Shown piece by piece: positions 40,401 through 55,400 of a stretch of DNA of 64,000 bases. Within the stretch, counting starts at the first letter, position 1; each line of letters starts with the position of its first letter. A model generated the notes under the pieces. That model did no database searches. It had not been told where the DNA came from and saw nothing but the letters and a program-made list of their open reading frames with translations. The stretch comes from Atherinomorus stipes. Its lineage: Eukaryota > Chordata > Actinopteri > Atheriniformes > Atherinidae. Location: assembly GCA_023101725.1 (NCBI GenBank), contig JALJCO010012637.1:1178001-1242000 (forward strand). The letters run 5' to 3'. A program made the position numbers and the translations under genes.

Positions 40401-43400
40401 GGCGGGGGTGAACATCGCGTTCACGTTGCACTATTGCCCAACGGGCCAAGAACGAGAATCTCATGTGGCACTGCTTTCGGATTCACCGTAGATGAGGACA
40501 AGACGCACGTACAAGAAGCTTCTCACAACTTCTGTTCCCTCCACAGAACGACATTTTTTTGTACGAGGAGTTGGATATACTTTCATTAGATGAAATATCG
40601 ATTAAAGCTTTTACCTCCTCGTAACTCCACGTCCGACCATGAGCCATCTTTATAGGTACTGCAGTCCCACACGTGTGTTTGTTGTCGTGTTTACCCACGT
40701 CCAATGTTTGACTCACAATGCCAAGGCAAGTTTATTTGTATAGAACATTTCATGTACAGGACAATTCAAAGTGCTTTACATAAAACATGAGCATTACAGC
40801 AGGGTGCAAAAAGGAAAGAAAAAAATGTAAGAACAAAAAAGTAGAAGCATGATCTAAAATTAAAAACATTTAAGATCAAAAAGAGAGAATATAGAGATGC
40901 AATTTGTAGTCCACTTCCTGTCTTTGGTTCACGTGAATCGGACCAAGACCTCCGTTTGCAGGTGGACCGAGTCCAATTGTCTGTTCCGGATCAGAGTTTG
41001 TTTGCGCATTCACAACTCCCCTAAACGAAGCGGACTTTCCGAGCAAACGGACTCTGATTCGAATCAAAAAAGCTTTGTGAATGCACCCTTAAAGTCTGCT
41101 GGACTTTACCTTCCAAACACCATAAGACAGACTGACACAAGTTTTCAGTACATGAACCAAGAACTGAACAAACTATCAGGAAGCTATTTACCCTCAAAAC
41201 AATCCTGATTATGAAGCAGTTCTATTGAATCTCCATGATTTTCACTCAGGAATATTTCTTACAGTTTGAGTGCTTTGTTTTATTTTTCGCTCAGCCAACA
41301 TCCAGTCAGTTTCCTTAAAGCTTGTAAAATCCATAAGCTTTACTGGATGTCTGTCAAGACAACATGGAGACCTCTAAGCCAATTTAACCTATCTTCTTTA
41401 GGCTGAGTGAGCTTGAGAACAACCCTGTGAGAAAGTCCAACCACATCAGTGTCAGATATGGGTTGAAGGTAACTGGTGCTGCCATGTAAACCAGTTTGTA
41501 ACACTATAGTATTAATACTGTAGGCCAGCCACAGGAGACACCAAGCAAACACCATGACTGCAGTGTTAGCTATCTTTTTTTCCACTTTTCATCATGCATG
41601 TACTGAAAGTTAAAAGATGTCTGATAACAATCCTATCAGTCCTTGGCATTGGACTTTCTACAAAGCTTGCTTCCTGGGACCTGAAGGCCTCGTAGTGAAG
41701 ATCGTTCCCACCCACCCAGTCTGTGGCCAGTGGTGGGCAGCAGAGTGGACATTAGTAGTCTCCTTAACTTAATCCCCAAAGATCAGTAGGTGGGCTGTCA
41801 ATCCCTTCACACACTGTAAAGCACAGCTTGGCAGCACTTCAGTGTGCACAGTGTTGAAGTCAGAAAGTAAAAAACCTGAAAAAACTATTAGATTGAGTAG
41901 ACACTTAAACAGTTCCCTTCTTTATAGAGTTGATTCTCTAACTGCTCCTCACCATCACTCTTGTCCACTGGTGTCCTGGCAGGCCGATGCAGACGGAGCT
42001 GTAAAAATCAATATCCGCTGTCTTCAGCTTTCAATAGCTGCATTTCCACCACAGCAATCTTTTTCTGGACCCAGGATCCTTCAGCTACATTCTTAGTACT
42101 GTCTGTTTTATTTCAGCTTTATAGCTTTAAAATCATAATATTAAATAACTTTAAGATGCACCACAGGAAGAGTTTAGGTTTGGAAATGCAACCTTTTTAA
42201 ACTCAGACACTCAATTCATCGCAGAGTTCCTAAACTATCTCAGACTGTGACATGAAAGCAGTTAAATCAGAGTAATAAAACTTTATTCTCTGGGGGGTTC
42301 TTCTTTGCTGTAAGGCACAGATAAAGTGCAGAAATATGTAGCATAAACAGATTTTAGGTGAATGGAGCTGATAAGTTTTTGCATGTTTATTCAGCAGAGA
42401 GATGCTGATGTGGGCCAACAGCAGAATATTTGCTGAGATTGTGACATAAAAACACTGATCTGTAAATAGTAGCTGTGTTTAAAAAAATTTCTATGAAGAC
42501 CCCAAACCAATCTGCAGAGAAGTGCATCTAAAAATTGTGGAACAAGTTTAGAAAAATCGAGTTCAAAGAAAATCAGATAATCAGGACGAATCTCTGTGCA
42601 CATGGGGACAATACTGAAAGTCAGAGTTGATACAGTACTCATTAACTTGGAGCCCTCAGGCATCTTTGCATTAATTGGATATGATTTCTCTACTGGAAAT
42701 CACTGCTTCGGCTCAGGACGCCTTATAGAAATCTCTATCTATGAACACAGTTAAAGCTCTATCGTGCAAAGAAGGATCCAGAAACACCGCCGTCTTCCCT
42801 GGAACAAAGCTTGTTAAAAATGTGTGAGGGACAATGTAAAAGTGTTCTGTGGTTGGATGAATCAAGAAGAAAAATTTTCTTTGGAAACCATGGAGGAGCT
42901 ATAAGGAGTTATCAGTAAACGGTTTAAATGCCTGCATCTCTGATGGTATGGGGATGCATTAGTGCTGATGGGGTTGGCAGTTTCCACATCTGTGAAGTCG
43001 CATAAATGCTGAAAAGTACAGGGAGGTTTTAGAGCAAAATCTGCTCTCATCCAGACACCTATCAGCAGAAGCCTCACAGATCTCACTGGTTGAGCAGCTA
43101 GCATCCTGCATCAGACCAGCATGGGATAGCATTCCTTTCCTAAAACTCCAGAAATCGGTCTCCTCACCTCCAAGAAAAAACATATTTGAGATGTGAGCAC
43201 TATTTAAAACTTTTGGTTCGAAAAAGGTCTAAACTCAAATTCAAACTTCTTTAGAATATAAAAATGTTGTATAAAGATGTGTGTGCAGGTTATAACTGAG
43301 AGAACGACACTGAGAGATGGTGCTTGTGTGTTATGGGTGTGGTATGTTTACAAAGACTGTCCTGGTACAGTCAGTGATTCTTTTTTTCTACTGAATGTTT

Positions 43401-46400
43401 GCCGACGGCCTTTTGTTTTCCCATGTTTGTCCTAACGTGTAGTTCGTGTGCACACAAAAGTGTTTATGTCCTCTCAACCTGCCGACTGCCTCCCATCCAG
43501 ACCCTTGTGACTATGGCGCCTCATTAGTCTCTGAAAGGGACTAACTGGTCATAATTGGGATTGTTACATCCAACGCTGCCCGCTTGCCAAAGGATTCCCA
43601 AAATCCCCTCCACCAACCTCCACAGGCCCCCACACGCCAGTAACTTACTGCGCTCGGCCACCCGTCTTCCATTCAACCCGGCAACCCTTCAGGTGGTCAT
43701 CTGCAGATGTCATGCAGATAGTCATATGTTAAGGATGAGATGACTCGTGTCAAAGCTGCTCTCTTTAGCATGTATAACGAAGCAGTCCACAGCGTAAGAA
43801 AAACTGGAGTCAACTGTTGTTTCCAAACAGCAAATCGGCTTAAAAAAGGGCAAAAATAAAGAATAAACAAAAAAGACTGGTTGCTTCAAAACAGATGAGA
43901 GGTGTTGGTGTGTGTGTAGGTGTTAAGGAGGACTTGCCTTGTGTGCGTTCAGGTACAGTGCCTTTATGTAGACCCCTGTTTGCACAGCCTTTGGTCTGGA
44001 ATTATGTATTTACCATCAGTCCAGGATGACTGGGCAAACAAACAGCTCATCTATTGATGAGCGGCAGCATGGAATATGCCCGCTGCATTCACCGGAGACA
44101 GAAAGGGAGAGGGTAGAGAGAGAGAGCACAAAGTAAATCTGTCAAAGAGCCTATTATGTTGTGTCCAAACAGAGAGCGCCCTCCACAATGGCCTTATTAA
44201 TGGCACAATGTCAAGGAGCGGCAGGGCAATAATAGCAGATGATTTTGCTTTGTGAGGTTATCTCTAGAGATCTGCTCTGGCAGTAAGGCGGATGATTTGG
44301 GCTCTGGGGGTCATATCAGTGAGGATCTATGACCAGAGCTGATTGGTCGTAGGTGTGTGTGTGTGTGTAGTAAGCGTAAGTTGTGGTTTGTGGTGAGGTC
44401 GATGGCGTGCAGCCAGGGACAGGAGTGTGGCCGCTACGTGTGTCTTTGTTTGTTTTGCTAGCAGAGCTTTAACTCCACTTCGCTCACACAAACACACACT
44501 CCTCAGTCTTTTTGGAGAAAGTGAGGGGGAGGAGTTTCGTGTTTGTGCGGTGATAACAATGCCTGCTGGAGAACGCTGCCAAACGTTGTCATCTGCTTTC
44601 ACAAGTACACACTCGGAGCAGACCAGCACATGCTGCCAAATTATGCCCTAAAAAGATTCTCTCCACTACACCGATTACAGCTGGACCATGCTGGAGTAAC
44701 TGTGGGCTTAAAACACTAAAATGTTCATCAGTACTGTCTGAAACAAACCAAGCTCGTTTTATATTTTTCCTCTTTCTTTGCTTCATGATCAGCCTCTGCT
44801 GTGATGAAGTTTGTAGAACTTTACACTAAAAGTTCATGTCTGTGTGGTCAGAGTGAGATTGTGTTCATGCTCTCTGGTGTCAAAGCTTAGATCTTTTTGT
44901 AGGACTTTTGCAGGACATGAAGTTTACTATTTTTTCTCACCGCAGATCATGTGTTTACCAGCTGTTACCGCGGCAACCATGGCAACAACCACAAAGCATG
45001 AAAGAATGTCATTCCAAATCAAATCCACAATTTTATGTGAAAATATTTTATTTAGTTGTATTTTATTCCCTTGTTTTTAAGTTTCTTTCTTCTGCCGCTC
45101 GATGTGCTCACCTTCTCGCACCAAGTAGCACTCCTGCCCGCAATGCATTGTGGTCTATATTGACCCATCTAGGGACCATCTAAGCTCACAAGTTTTCAAG
45201 ATGCATTGTGGGGAATTTTGACTGCACTAATTTTTTATTTCTTGACATTCAGACACTCCTACAAAATGCTGTGATCCCTATGTAAGGGAATATTTAGGGG
45301 GATAGGGTGTACATTCAGACACAGCCCTAGTTTCACTAAATAAGGTTATAGCCATCAAAATGTCAACTTGGTCTCCAGGTAGTAGGGGTGTCCCCGACTA
45401 AGAATTTTTCATAGTCCACCCTGATACGTCAGATCATCCATTCATCGACGAATCATCAAATCATGTTTTTTTCCCCCTTATTGATCAGTAATCTCATTTG
45501 TGTCTTTTTCTGCTCCAGAGAAAGAGCTATAACACCCCATTAAATGAATTACATTTTTCATTTGGCATATGATAACAACAGGACAGTCTCCATCAACTTT
45601 CTTTTTCTATATCACTGATTAGGCTGTAAAACATGTCTGCTCGTTTAAAGTCCTTATCTTATTTATTTAAATATTTAACAAAAAGAAATTTACAAGGTAT
45701 GTTGGTGTGAAAAGATTAGATTTTTATCTTTCAGTTAACACTGCAGGCAAAAACCTTTTTTTTTTTTTTTTTTGCTTAACAATTTACAGTAAAGTCGGAA
45801 AAGAGAATTAAAAGGGTTTAACAGTCTGTGCACGCCGCGCACGGTCCAAATGTCAAACACATAAAGAGAAATTCCAATAGAATACCCTTCACTGAATAAA
45901 TTAATTACACAACAAATAAAATGGGCTCATAATGAAGTACAAAGTTATGTCCATGTAAAACGAAAAGTAAAAGTAAGAAAGTGCGCAGCCAAAAGGCGAT
46001 GATGCTGCTGAGACACACAGTCTCCAGGTAAAGTTTATAATGTCCCAAAATAAAACAAGATCTGACCTCACCTAAATAAATAAGTAAATAAATCCTGCTA
46101 CAGAAAGGGCTGTGCTCTACAGCACCTGTTACCATCTGACTCTTTAGAAGTTGTGTTAGGAAATCATGTTAACAGGAGAGGTGCGCTCCTCGCTTTGTTA
46201 ATAATAAAGCCGGCAGGAGAGTCTCTTCGGGATGGAGTAGAGGTGGAGGGAATGTGCAGAACATCACAGCCATGATTATTCTACAACTAAGTGGAATGTT
46301 ACAGCATCTTCCCCTGACATCTCCACCGTTCATTGAGGAGCCACTCCACAAGCCGCTCAACAGCTGATGCTACGAGACGGCGGTCCAGTTCAGGACAAAG

Positions 46401-49400
46401 ATAAAAGCGCTGCTCTCGGGAATCTATCAGTCGTAGGCTTCATGATTCAGGAAATTATGGTTCTTAAAAATGCATTCTTTCCTGATACAATTTGAATAAT
46501 CCTCCAGCAGCGCCAGCACATCAATCTGGAGCATTACGCACAAAAGAGACATGGTTTTTATGTCTGTCAGACTGTTTCTACCTTTTCAGACTGATGTTGT
46601 AAATCAGTGGAAGAAGCTACAATGATGATGATGATGTGACAGTTGAGGGTCCTGTCATCAGGTCTCTGGCTACTTGGTCACAAAGCATTCAACTCTTTGG
46701 CTGAATGCTCAGCGCGCGACTCACCGGCAGACTGCGGTTTAAACGCGCCTGCCCAGCCCATCTTGCCTCAGGCAACACATAGTAACAGAATTATTCGGCT
46801 GCTGACAGACCTATAAAATGAATTATTTAAAGAGCAAATGAATATTGTGTAAAAATCAAACGTTCATCACCCCCCTACTGCCAGGATGGTATGATCTTTG
46901 CCTAGTAACCACATGCTGCGACTATTAGACTTAGAGACTGGCAGTCGAAGCACAGTCCTGGAAACGAATTGTCGAATCTTCGACTATTCTGGGACACCCC
47001 TACCAGGTAGACCTGCACATCATTACAGCACTCAACCTTTTGACTGAAGGAAATCTTGCATTTTAAGATTAATCTGGATGTGGCAAAAAATTCACGTGGT
47101 AAATGGACTGTACTTATAGCCATTTTCCAATCATGCAAATTTTCACAGTCACCCACTCACACACACACATTCACACCCTGATAGGCACATTGGGAGGCAA
47201 CCTGGGGTTCAGTGTCTTGCCCAAGGACACTACAACGTGGAGTCCTGTGGTTCCTGGAATCCTGGAATCAATCTGCCGACCCTGCGGTTGACAGACGACT
47301 GCTCTTCACCTGAACTACAGCCGCCCAGCATTTATATTGTAACCACTGAAACCCATGCAGTTGGTTGTGTCTGGACATTAAAATATGATAATTCAGGATA
47401 TCAAGAGAAACCTTATATTCATAAAGCTCCCCTTAGCAGAGGAAATCAGTCTGACAAAACACGGCAGCTACAGTAAACCATCATTCTGCTTGCTACAATG
47501 CTGGACAGGAGAACTAAGAGAAAAATAACTCAAATCTGATCACATGCTCACAACAAAGTAGGTTGTACTGTATGTCTAAACAATGCTTTTCCAAAATTCA
47601 TAATAATTGGTTTTAAATGTCTGCATAATGATTGGGATAGAGAGAACTTGTACAGTATATTTTAAGTAAGTAAACTTTATTTGTACAGCGCTTTTTACAG
47701 ATGGGGTCACAAAGTGCTTCACATGATAACATACTGTATGTGTGTGAAATTAGGCTAATGTTATGTCATGCAGCTGTTTGCAAATCGATCAATTTGGGAG
47801 GTTTTATTTGAGTTATGAACCTTTCATTTGGTAAAACTCTTACTGATGTAAACTTACAGTCGTGGAAGGATTCGTTGTGGAAAAGTTGCTTGTTCATTTT
47901 TATTCTTTATTTTTTAATACCCTTAGACTAAAGAATTAGACAAAGACAAAGTAATGTTGATTAATTGCAGTTTTCTGCTGGATTCACAATTTATTTTTCT
48001 TTTCACAGCACTAAAATGAGTCTTTTAAACTTGTGTTCTGTTGCCACAAAGAATATTAACAAAAAAAGATGGGCAAATAAATTTCAGGCTGTTCTAATAA
48101 CTGCATGCGTATAGCAAGACAAACACTAGATTCACCTCATAGAATCACCACATATGCAGTTTCCCTTTTAACTGGTAACCGGAGCGTTCGTTTATCTTTT
48201 AATCTTAATCCTTTAATCTTTACTGGCTGGATTAAATCTACATTTATATTTGCAGTATGTCATAGCTCTCAACATTGAGTCTTATGGGAAATTTACATAT
48301 ATTATTTTGCTCCCAGATCAGTATTATTGCCAAACTGGATCTTGTGGTTAAAAAACAATCAATCAACGGGTAATTGTGCAGAGCCTGATGTGAAGCTCTG
48401 CACGAGTCACAAGGTGTGTTGCTACAGGGAATCTCCTAATACCTGCAGGATGCTGGTCCTTGAAGACCGGGGGTTGCCCACCCCTGCTGTAAACCCACAG
48501 AGTTCCTTCTTCTCCACTCGCCCACTACAATCCAGTGTTTTTCTTGTAACTCTTTAACCAGATAAGCTATCTTTACCTTAACATGGAGTCTATTCATCAC
48601 ACCCAACAATGCCTCATTCTGAACTATTGAGAAATTATATGCTTGGCCTGGTTTAAAGGTCTGCATCAGTGCTTAAACCTCTCACCTTCTTATCTTGCAA
48701 TGCCACACTTCAAATTTTATGGATTTGTCATTCCATTTAGGCACTATATTTTCAGGATAATCTGAAATTTAAAACATGAAACTCCCAAAAAAAAATCCCA
48801 TAAACCTACTTCTCATAGACTCTGTGCAGCTAGAAACTGGTTTAGACTGCTTATTTATGGGCGTGTGTGAAGCAATTTGCTCTAAATTTGCTCTCTTAAT
48901 CACATGTTGTATGCCTGTATATGTGGGGCATGCACTCTGACATTCTCTTGCTATTAAAAAGGGGGTCAGCTTCTCGTTGCAGCTGAATGTGATCTTTGTT
49001 AAAGGAATTATAGGACACTATATACAGTATGTGTTGTTGAGCAGAAACAAAAGTCTGGGATTAAGCGGGAAAGAGCAGCAAACATGTAGACAACATCAAA
49101 AACACAATGGGCCTGTGTGTGTGTATATGTGTCACATTTTTCAGGGAGGTAAGCTATGTCATAGGTAAACATATAAATTATTTAAAATGGAAAAGACCAG
49201 TCTACTGGGATGGATTTAGTTTGTTTTTGGAGGGGGTTTAGACCAAAACAGTATAAGAAAATTGCAAACCAAAATATGCACATTCAGTGTCATCTAAACT
49301 CTTGTGAAAATAAAAGGTCAATATAAGATATATCATTTAGATTAGCCAAAAATAGAGATTGTTTTTTACTAGAAACAAATGAGCTGGCCCTTTTTACTTT

Positions 49401-52400
49401 GCTTTCAAAGTTGAAACTAGCAAACTTGTTAGAAAGTCCTAAAGCCAGTGGGAGCTACTTACCCAGTAGGCTGAGGTTTGTTTAAACACCTGCTGAGTCA
49501 TTTGTACTGTGTTTTCAAAAGGCAAGTTAACTAAACTTAAAACAAGTAAGGAAATTTATGTTTGGTTGATCATTTCTTTGTTGTAACAGTGCTTCTTTGT
49601 GCTAAATTGTAGGAAAGTATATTTATTTCCCTTTTAAATGGTCCACATGTGTATGGAAAATGAATTTGTGGGATGAGCAGCACGGTTGAGTTTATGGGAT
49701 GTCCCCATGAAAACTTCTCTGCCAACGGCAACCAGTTTATTCTTCTTTTTATTCTTGTTTGAGTCATTTATTGGATTGGATGATTGATGTCTGAAGAAAG
49801 AAGACATGTTCACAATTGAACTATTTCTTTATTTAACAAAGGGTCCTCAGTAGCAGGTGGAAGAAATGTTCACAGCCGCGTTAGCCTGGTACCTCCTCAT
49901 GCTGGTCACCAGCTATGTCACACTGCTGTGGGACGGCATCCCATTCTTTGTTGTATTGGTCACCCTGGCATGAACAGAACACTCAAGCTCTTGCAAGCCC
50001 TCAGTGGGGTTGAAGTTGGGACTGCAGGCAGACCATTTCATCCTCTCCACTCCCAAATTCTTAGAGAGGGACTCAACTGCAGTCACGATACATCGCCATA
50101 TACCCAATCCACACAGGAAGTCCTTATCGGAAGTTTCTTCTTCGTGTAACTTACTAAAAGCTAGCCCTAAAGGCCTTTTCACACCGGGATCGATGCAAAT
50201 AAACGGCACGAAATTGCGAATAGTTCGGGGGAGAAATATCGACGCATTTGTCTATACACACCTGCTCCGACGCGAAATTACGAAGATGCAAAAACAAACT
50301 CGCATTTGTTATTCCAGAGAACGTGAGAACGTGCAGCAGTAACGGAGGGAGAGGCAGCTGGAGGTAAACTCCTGGATGCTGAAAACGGCTGATCTCACCA
50401 TGGAGATGCCAAATGGGGATTTTAAATATAACACATGTAGCTAGTAACCTCAAATGGCCACAAATTGTAGGGAAAACATTGCTACTTCAGCTGTGACACC
50501 CCAAACCCCCGTTTGCCAAATGAGAGACACAAAGGTGATAACACCTGAGCCATAATGATGCAGTAGCAGCGACCAAGCGACACCTCTCTCTTTTTCCTTT
50601 CTCTTTTTGTTTGAGACCAGCTCTGTGACGGTCAGAGCGCCTTCTCTGATTGGTGGATTGCGTATCTGTCGGATGCGATTATGAAGAAAATCGACCTCAG
50701 TTCGAAAAAATAAACGCCGCAAAATCGCCAGATGGAATTTTGTCACTGATGTGAGCGCTCCCCTTGACTTGATATTAATTTGTTTCAAGCTTTTGCCGTG
50801 CGAATCTTTCGGATGAAATATTAGGAGTAGGTGTGTAAAGGCCTTCACCCTGACAACTTCCCCTAACCCTAACCATAATACGCATCTGTTTGCAAGCTGC
50901 AGATAGTTACTCTAGGCAGTGTTTAACTTCCGCTTGAGACTTCCTATATGGATTGGATGTATGGTGGCACCCTTGCTGGTCATTGTAACTGCAGTTAGGT
51001 ACTCTTGAATTCTTGAGGTAAAACCCCCCTTTGTGGGGACAAGGGTTATCTTCCTATCCATTCAAATTTATTCATAAAGTACATTTAAAACAAACACCAT
51101 TGTACCAAAGTGCTGATCTGAGAGGGTAGAGATCAGTCCCAGATTCACCTCTAGACCTGGGTCCATGATCATTGGTGCTGGTAATCAAATGTCTGGTTGT
51201 CAGCACCTAGGGTACCAAGAGCTCAAAACTGTGGCTGTTTGGCATTGACAGAAAAGATTTGGCAAGTTTTTTGGACAGAATTCATATTCTCAACTCATCA
51301 TTAACTTTCTGTACCGCTAAGTCCAATTAAGGGTGGCAGGGGTTGCTGGAGTCTATCCCAACAATTATCAGGCCAGAGGCCTCAATTAGATCCAATCATA
51401 CTATTTTACTCTGAGGCTTTACACTTCACAGAGACATCATTTCAGATTTCAGATGAAGCTTCGGCCAGCAGTAGATGGATCAGCTGAGGTCCAGATGCAT
51501 CTTTCAGGTCCAGTGCAGGTCATTGCTGGTTTCTTTTCTGTCTCTTAAAGACACTTTAAGATGCTGTTCGTCTGCCTCAGATCAGCTGGCTCATTTATAT
51601 GCAGAAACATCCATGAGGTGTTTTGCATTGATCATTTATGGAAGAATGTGGGTGTGTAGGGGGCGGAATATGAGCCAAATTCACCTGCGCAAACTTTCAG
51701 GAAGAGTGTAATTTATAGAGGGGAAATTGCTTGAATTTGTGCGTACGCACGGGTTTATAAATCTGAATATTTTTTGGTGTACGCAAACTTTAGGTTTTGG
51801 GCATAAATACAGTTTTAGTAAGGATCTTACGCACAGTTTTATAAATGAGGCCCCTGGGCATGAAGAAGTTCCTCCTTTTTCTGCCAGAAGTGGTGCAGTG
51901 ATGGTGCACTATTACTGCACTATCACTGGCTGAACGATTTGTCCCACAAATACGTCATCACGCACGGTGTCCAAACTTGGCATGTGGAAACGTCCTTGTT
52001 CTGGGCATTCATTTATGCTCTGAAATAGTTTCCCCTGGGCACACAGGCGTTTCTCTGTGCGATTGAATTAGCAGACAAGTGGCTGGTAAGTGGCTGGCAG
52101 TCGGCAGAAAGGGGAACTTTTTCATGCCCACATCTGTATATAAAAGGATACCTGCGTATGGATAGGGAAGGCTGGACAGAGGCATGACAGCGGGTCACCG
52201 TAGTCAATCAAGGGATGAAAATCGCCTCGACCAACTATTTTCTGGCAATATGGGGTATAAAAGGGTATAAAAATTTATTCCTGAAATCAAAGCCCATCTT
52301 AAACCTAAATGTATTAACAAGGTTTTCAATATGATATCTAATAGTTAAATGTTCATAAATTAGATTACCTACTTGTATTGAGCCACAAACTTGATGTGAC

Positions 52401-55400
52401 TATGCTGCAGGATTTTAATGTTGGGGGAGGGAGTCAGTATTCTTCCTAGCATTACAGTATAAAACAACATAGCTTTAGTTTTACTGTCATTCAACACTAA
52501 TTACAAATCAAGCTCTGCAACTTCATACTGAACAAGGTACAAAATGAAAAGACTGGACATTGACAACCGATTCATCAGTCATGTCAAAAGGAGTTGAGGA
52601 ATTCAGGGGTGGGGAGTGGACTGGTTAAAAAGTGCACCAGGGGCAATAAAGTGTTTGTTAAAACATTCGTTGTTGGAAGTAAAATATTAAGAAATGGGAT
52701 GTGGCTTTAGACTTTCTACACAGTTCTATATATTATAAGTTAGGACACATATAAACATGAACTGCAACTATGCATATGAGGTTTAATCTCAGAAAAGCAT
52801 CTTCACTAAAACAACTTGACATTCATGAAAGTGATTTTGCTGATTTTGTTGCTCTTTACTTCACTTTTGGATGTAAAATCCTACACTTTACATCAATTTC
52901 CTCCTGAAAACACTTTATTCCTTTGTTTTATCTTAAAGAAGTTCAGCTTCTTCAATGTAAATGTTGAAAACAAGAGTAGAATTATCAGTTTGGATGAAAA
53001 ACTAACTGCATGTAAATAAGTTCATACCACCAATTTCGTCTTGAACGTAAGTCTGTAAATGGTTTCTGTCTCAGTTGGTGTCAAAATAGCATGTAGGTCT
53101 GATTTCCAGCCCTGCCCACCAGTGAGGGAAAAATAAATCATACACAGATGAGTAGCAACAGTGGTCAGACGAGCAGTCAGCAGTGTTTTTCATCTGTCAG
53201 CTGCAGACATTGAAAACGATGTCCAAGTGCGTGTTAAATGAGTTGTGACCTGCGGCTGTTTGCGAGCTGTAGACCGATGCAGGAGCAGTGACTCTGCAAG
53301 AGAAAAGGAACAAAACAGAAAAACAAACGCCAGTGAAAGAGTGAACCTCCTTGCTCATCATCATCATCATGGCCCCATTCTTCCTCTCTCAATTGCAACT
53401 GAATCGCCTCGGTCTCATTACAGATTACAGCCTCAGCAGAGTGACTCTCCCCTTTCTCTCGCCTTTCTCCACACAGTCCTGCTCTTGATTAACATTTTCT
53501 GCTAGGCTTCACACCAAAAGCCAAACCTGTGCGCTTTAAAGGCAGGGTGGAAAAAAAGCCATCAAGCGCTGGAGTGGAATCAGATAAGGCTATCAGGCAG
53601 GAGGCTTTACTGCCTCGGCTTTGTCCCGCTCCTCCACCCACCCTCACTTCCTCCACCAATCTCTCACTCCACTGCACCTTTTGTCCGGCTGATTCCCCGA
53701 CAGAGCGCTCCCCTCAGCCAGGGACCCCCGACCTCCTCCAGCACGTATGTAGAAGTTGTACACAGCAGCAGAACGAGGAGGCAAGGCTACTGTGGTCGGA
53801 GCTGATATGGAGGGTCAGATCACTTCAACCATCAAAGCTTTACATTTGAGGTGGTGTATAAAACGGACTTTTACTGTACACAAGTGTATTTTTCATGTAT
53901 ATGTACTTACATAGATTTAATTGTAAGTACTTTCGACTTTTATTTCAAATTCGACAGCAAATATCTTTCTACTCTCCCTATATTTCTGTTGTGTGTTGTT
54001 ATACATTACAGTCACATTGCAGTTTGTCGTTTGTCTCATTTTAGATTTTTATGCGATTCCACAGAACACTGCAAGAAATTCCACAGAGTTCATATTTCTT
54101 ATGAAGGGTTTGTGCTTCTGATTCATACCCTTCGTATCAGTCACCAAGTAGTCTGTTTACATATTGTCACAGCGATTCATCATAATTACCCTTACCAAAA
54201 AGTAGTATATGCAAGTTTGCTTGAGGTATACTACTGTAATTTTAAACTTTAAATAAAACAGTATACTTTCAGTTTACTGTTAATGTACTTATCAGAAATA
54301 TGCTTAAAGTTTACTTTGCATTTACTAATAATATACTAGAAGTTTAAGTATATTCAGCCTATACTTATATTTAAACTTTGAACAATATGCTTTAATAGTA
54401 GTACATTCATAGTACAGTTTCACACATACTGGTTTCTTTGTGGCGTACTGCAAGATGTACGTTCTATCATGTTTTAAATCCTATCTTGTAAGATTTAGGC
54501 GCTAACTTGCTCACACTTTGAAAACCCCCGGTTCATATCATATATATTACTTCTAGTCTACTTAAAAGTGTACTTCAGTAAACTTAAAAGTGTACGTTCT
54601 AAAAGTAAAAGTAAGCTTGAAGTTTTTGTAGGAGTAAGCAAACAAGAAGATTGCTTTCAGTATACTTGAAAGTGTACTTTTAAATACTTAAAGTGGGCCA
54701 ATTTAGTCCCAAGAAATATACTTGTTTGTATACTGCTAGCACATTGGTATCTGTTTACTTGGTAAATAAAAGTACACTTGGAGGATATACTTTGCCATAC
54801 TTGAGTATACTTAATGACATGCACTTAAGGAATACTTCTTTTTGGTAAAGGTCGTATTTAACGCAGCAATCACCAACTCCGGGTCACCTGGGGCCAGTGT
54901 CCTGCAGGTTGTAGATGTTTCCCTGCTGCAGCACACCTGACTCAAAGTAACAGGTTGTTAAACGGCTTCTGTTAAACTTGACAAGACACCATTCAATTTG
55001 GATCAGGTGTGTTGTAGCTGGGAAACATCTAAAACCTGCAGGACACTGGCTCAACAAGTCCGCAGATGCACAACACCTTAAATTTTAAAGCTCTATTTGC
55101 TAGGAGGACATTTTTTTCCTGGTGGAAGCCATGACGGAATTGTCAAATCATTCAAATTAAATTTTATGTAAAGTTTCTTCAATCGTTTTGGTGAGTAACT
55201 GTATAATAAGCGGGATGAGTCTGACCACAGTCATCAAAAATTAAATCCTGGTTTGTCCTGAAGGGATTTATGTGACCAATAAAGTATTATGTGACAAATG
55301 GACCACTAAACCTATAAAAGCAGGCTGCCTCCTCCTCCTTCCTCTTCCTCGATGGAGGGTCTAACATTGGACCCTCCATCAACAAGAGCGAGATACACCT

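Larger units (their letters stand above)
40339..41088. mobile_element. Harbinger-like element
   Basis: Ends GGGCGCATTCAGAAAGC and inverted GCTTTGTGAATGCACCC, flanked by TTA on both sides (40336-40338 and 41089-41091), the usual three-base PIF/Harbinger duplication. It holds a remnant Myb/SANT-like ORF on the minus strand and a later repeat insertion at about 40722-40800. No transposase is seen. Confidence 0.78.

Noticed and set aside
50450..50848. 132-codon minus-strand ORF
   Set aside because: Lies inside the inverted-repeat element at 50166-50846 and shows no known domain.
53851..54252. 133-codon plus-strand ORF rich in Phe, Tyr and His
   Set aside because: AT-rich chance ORF running into a mobile element; no splice or domain support.
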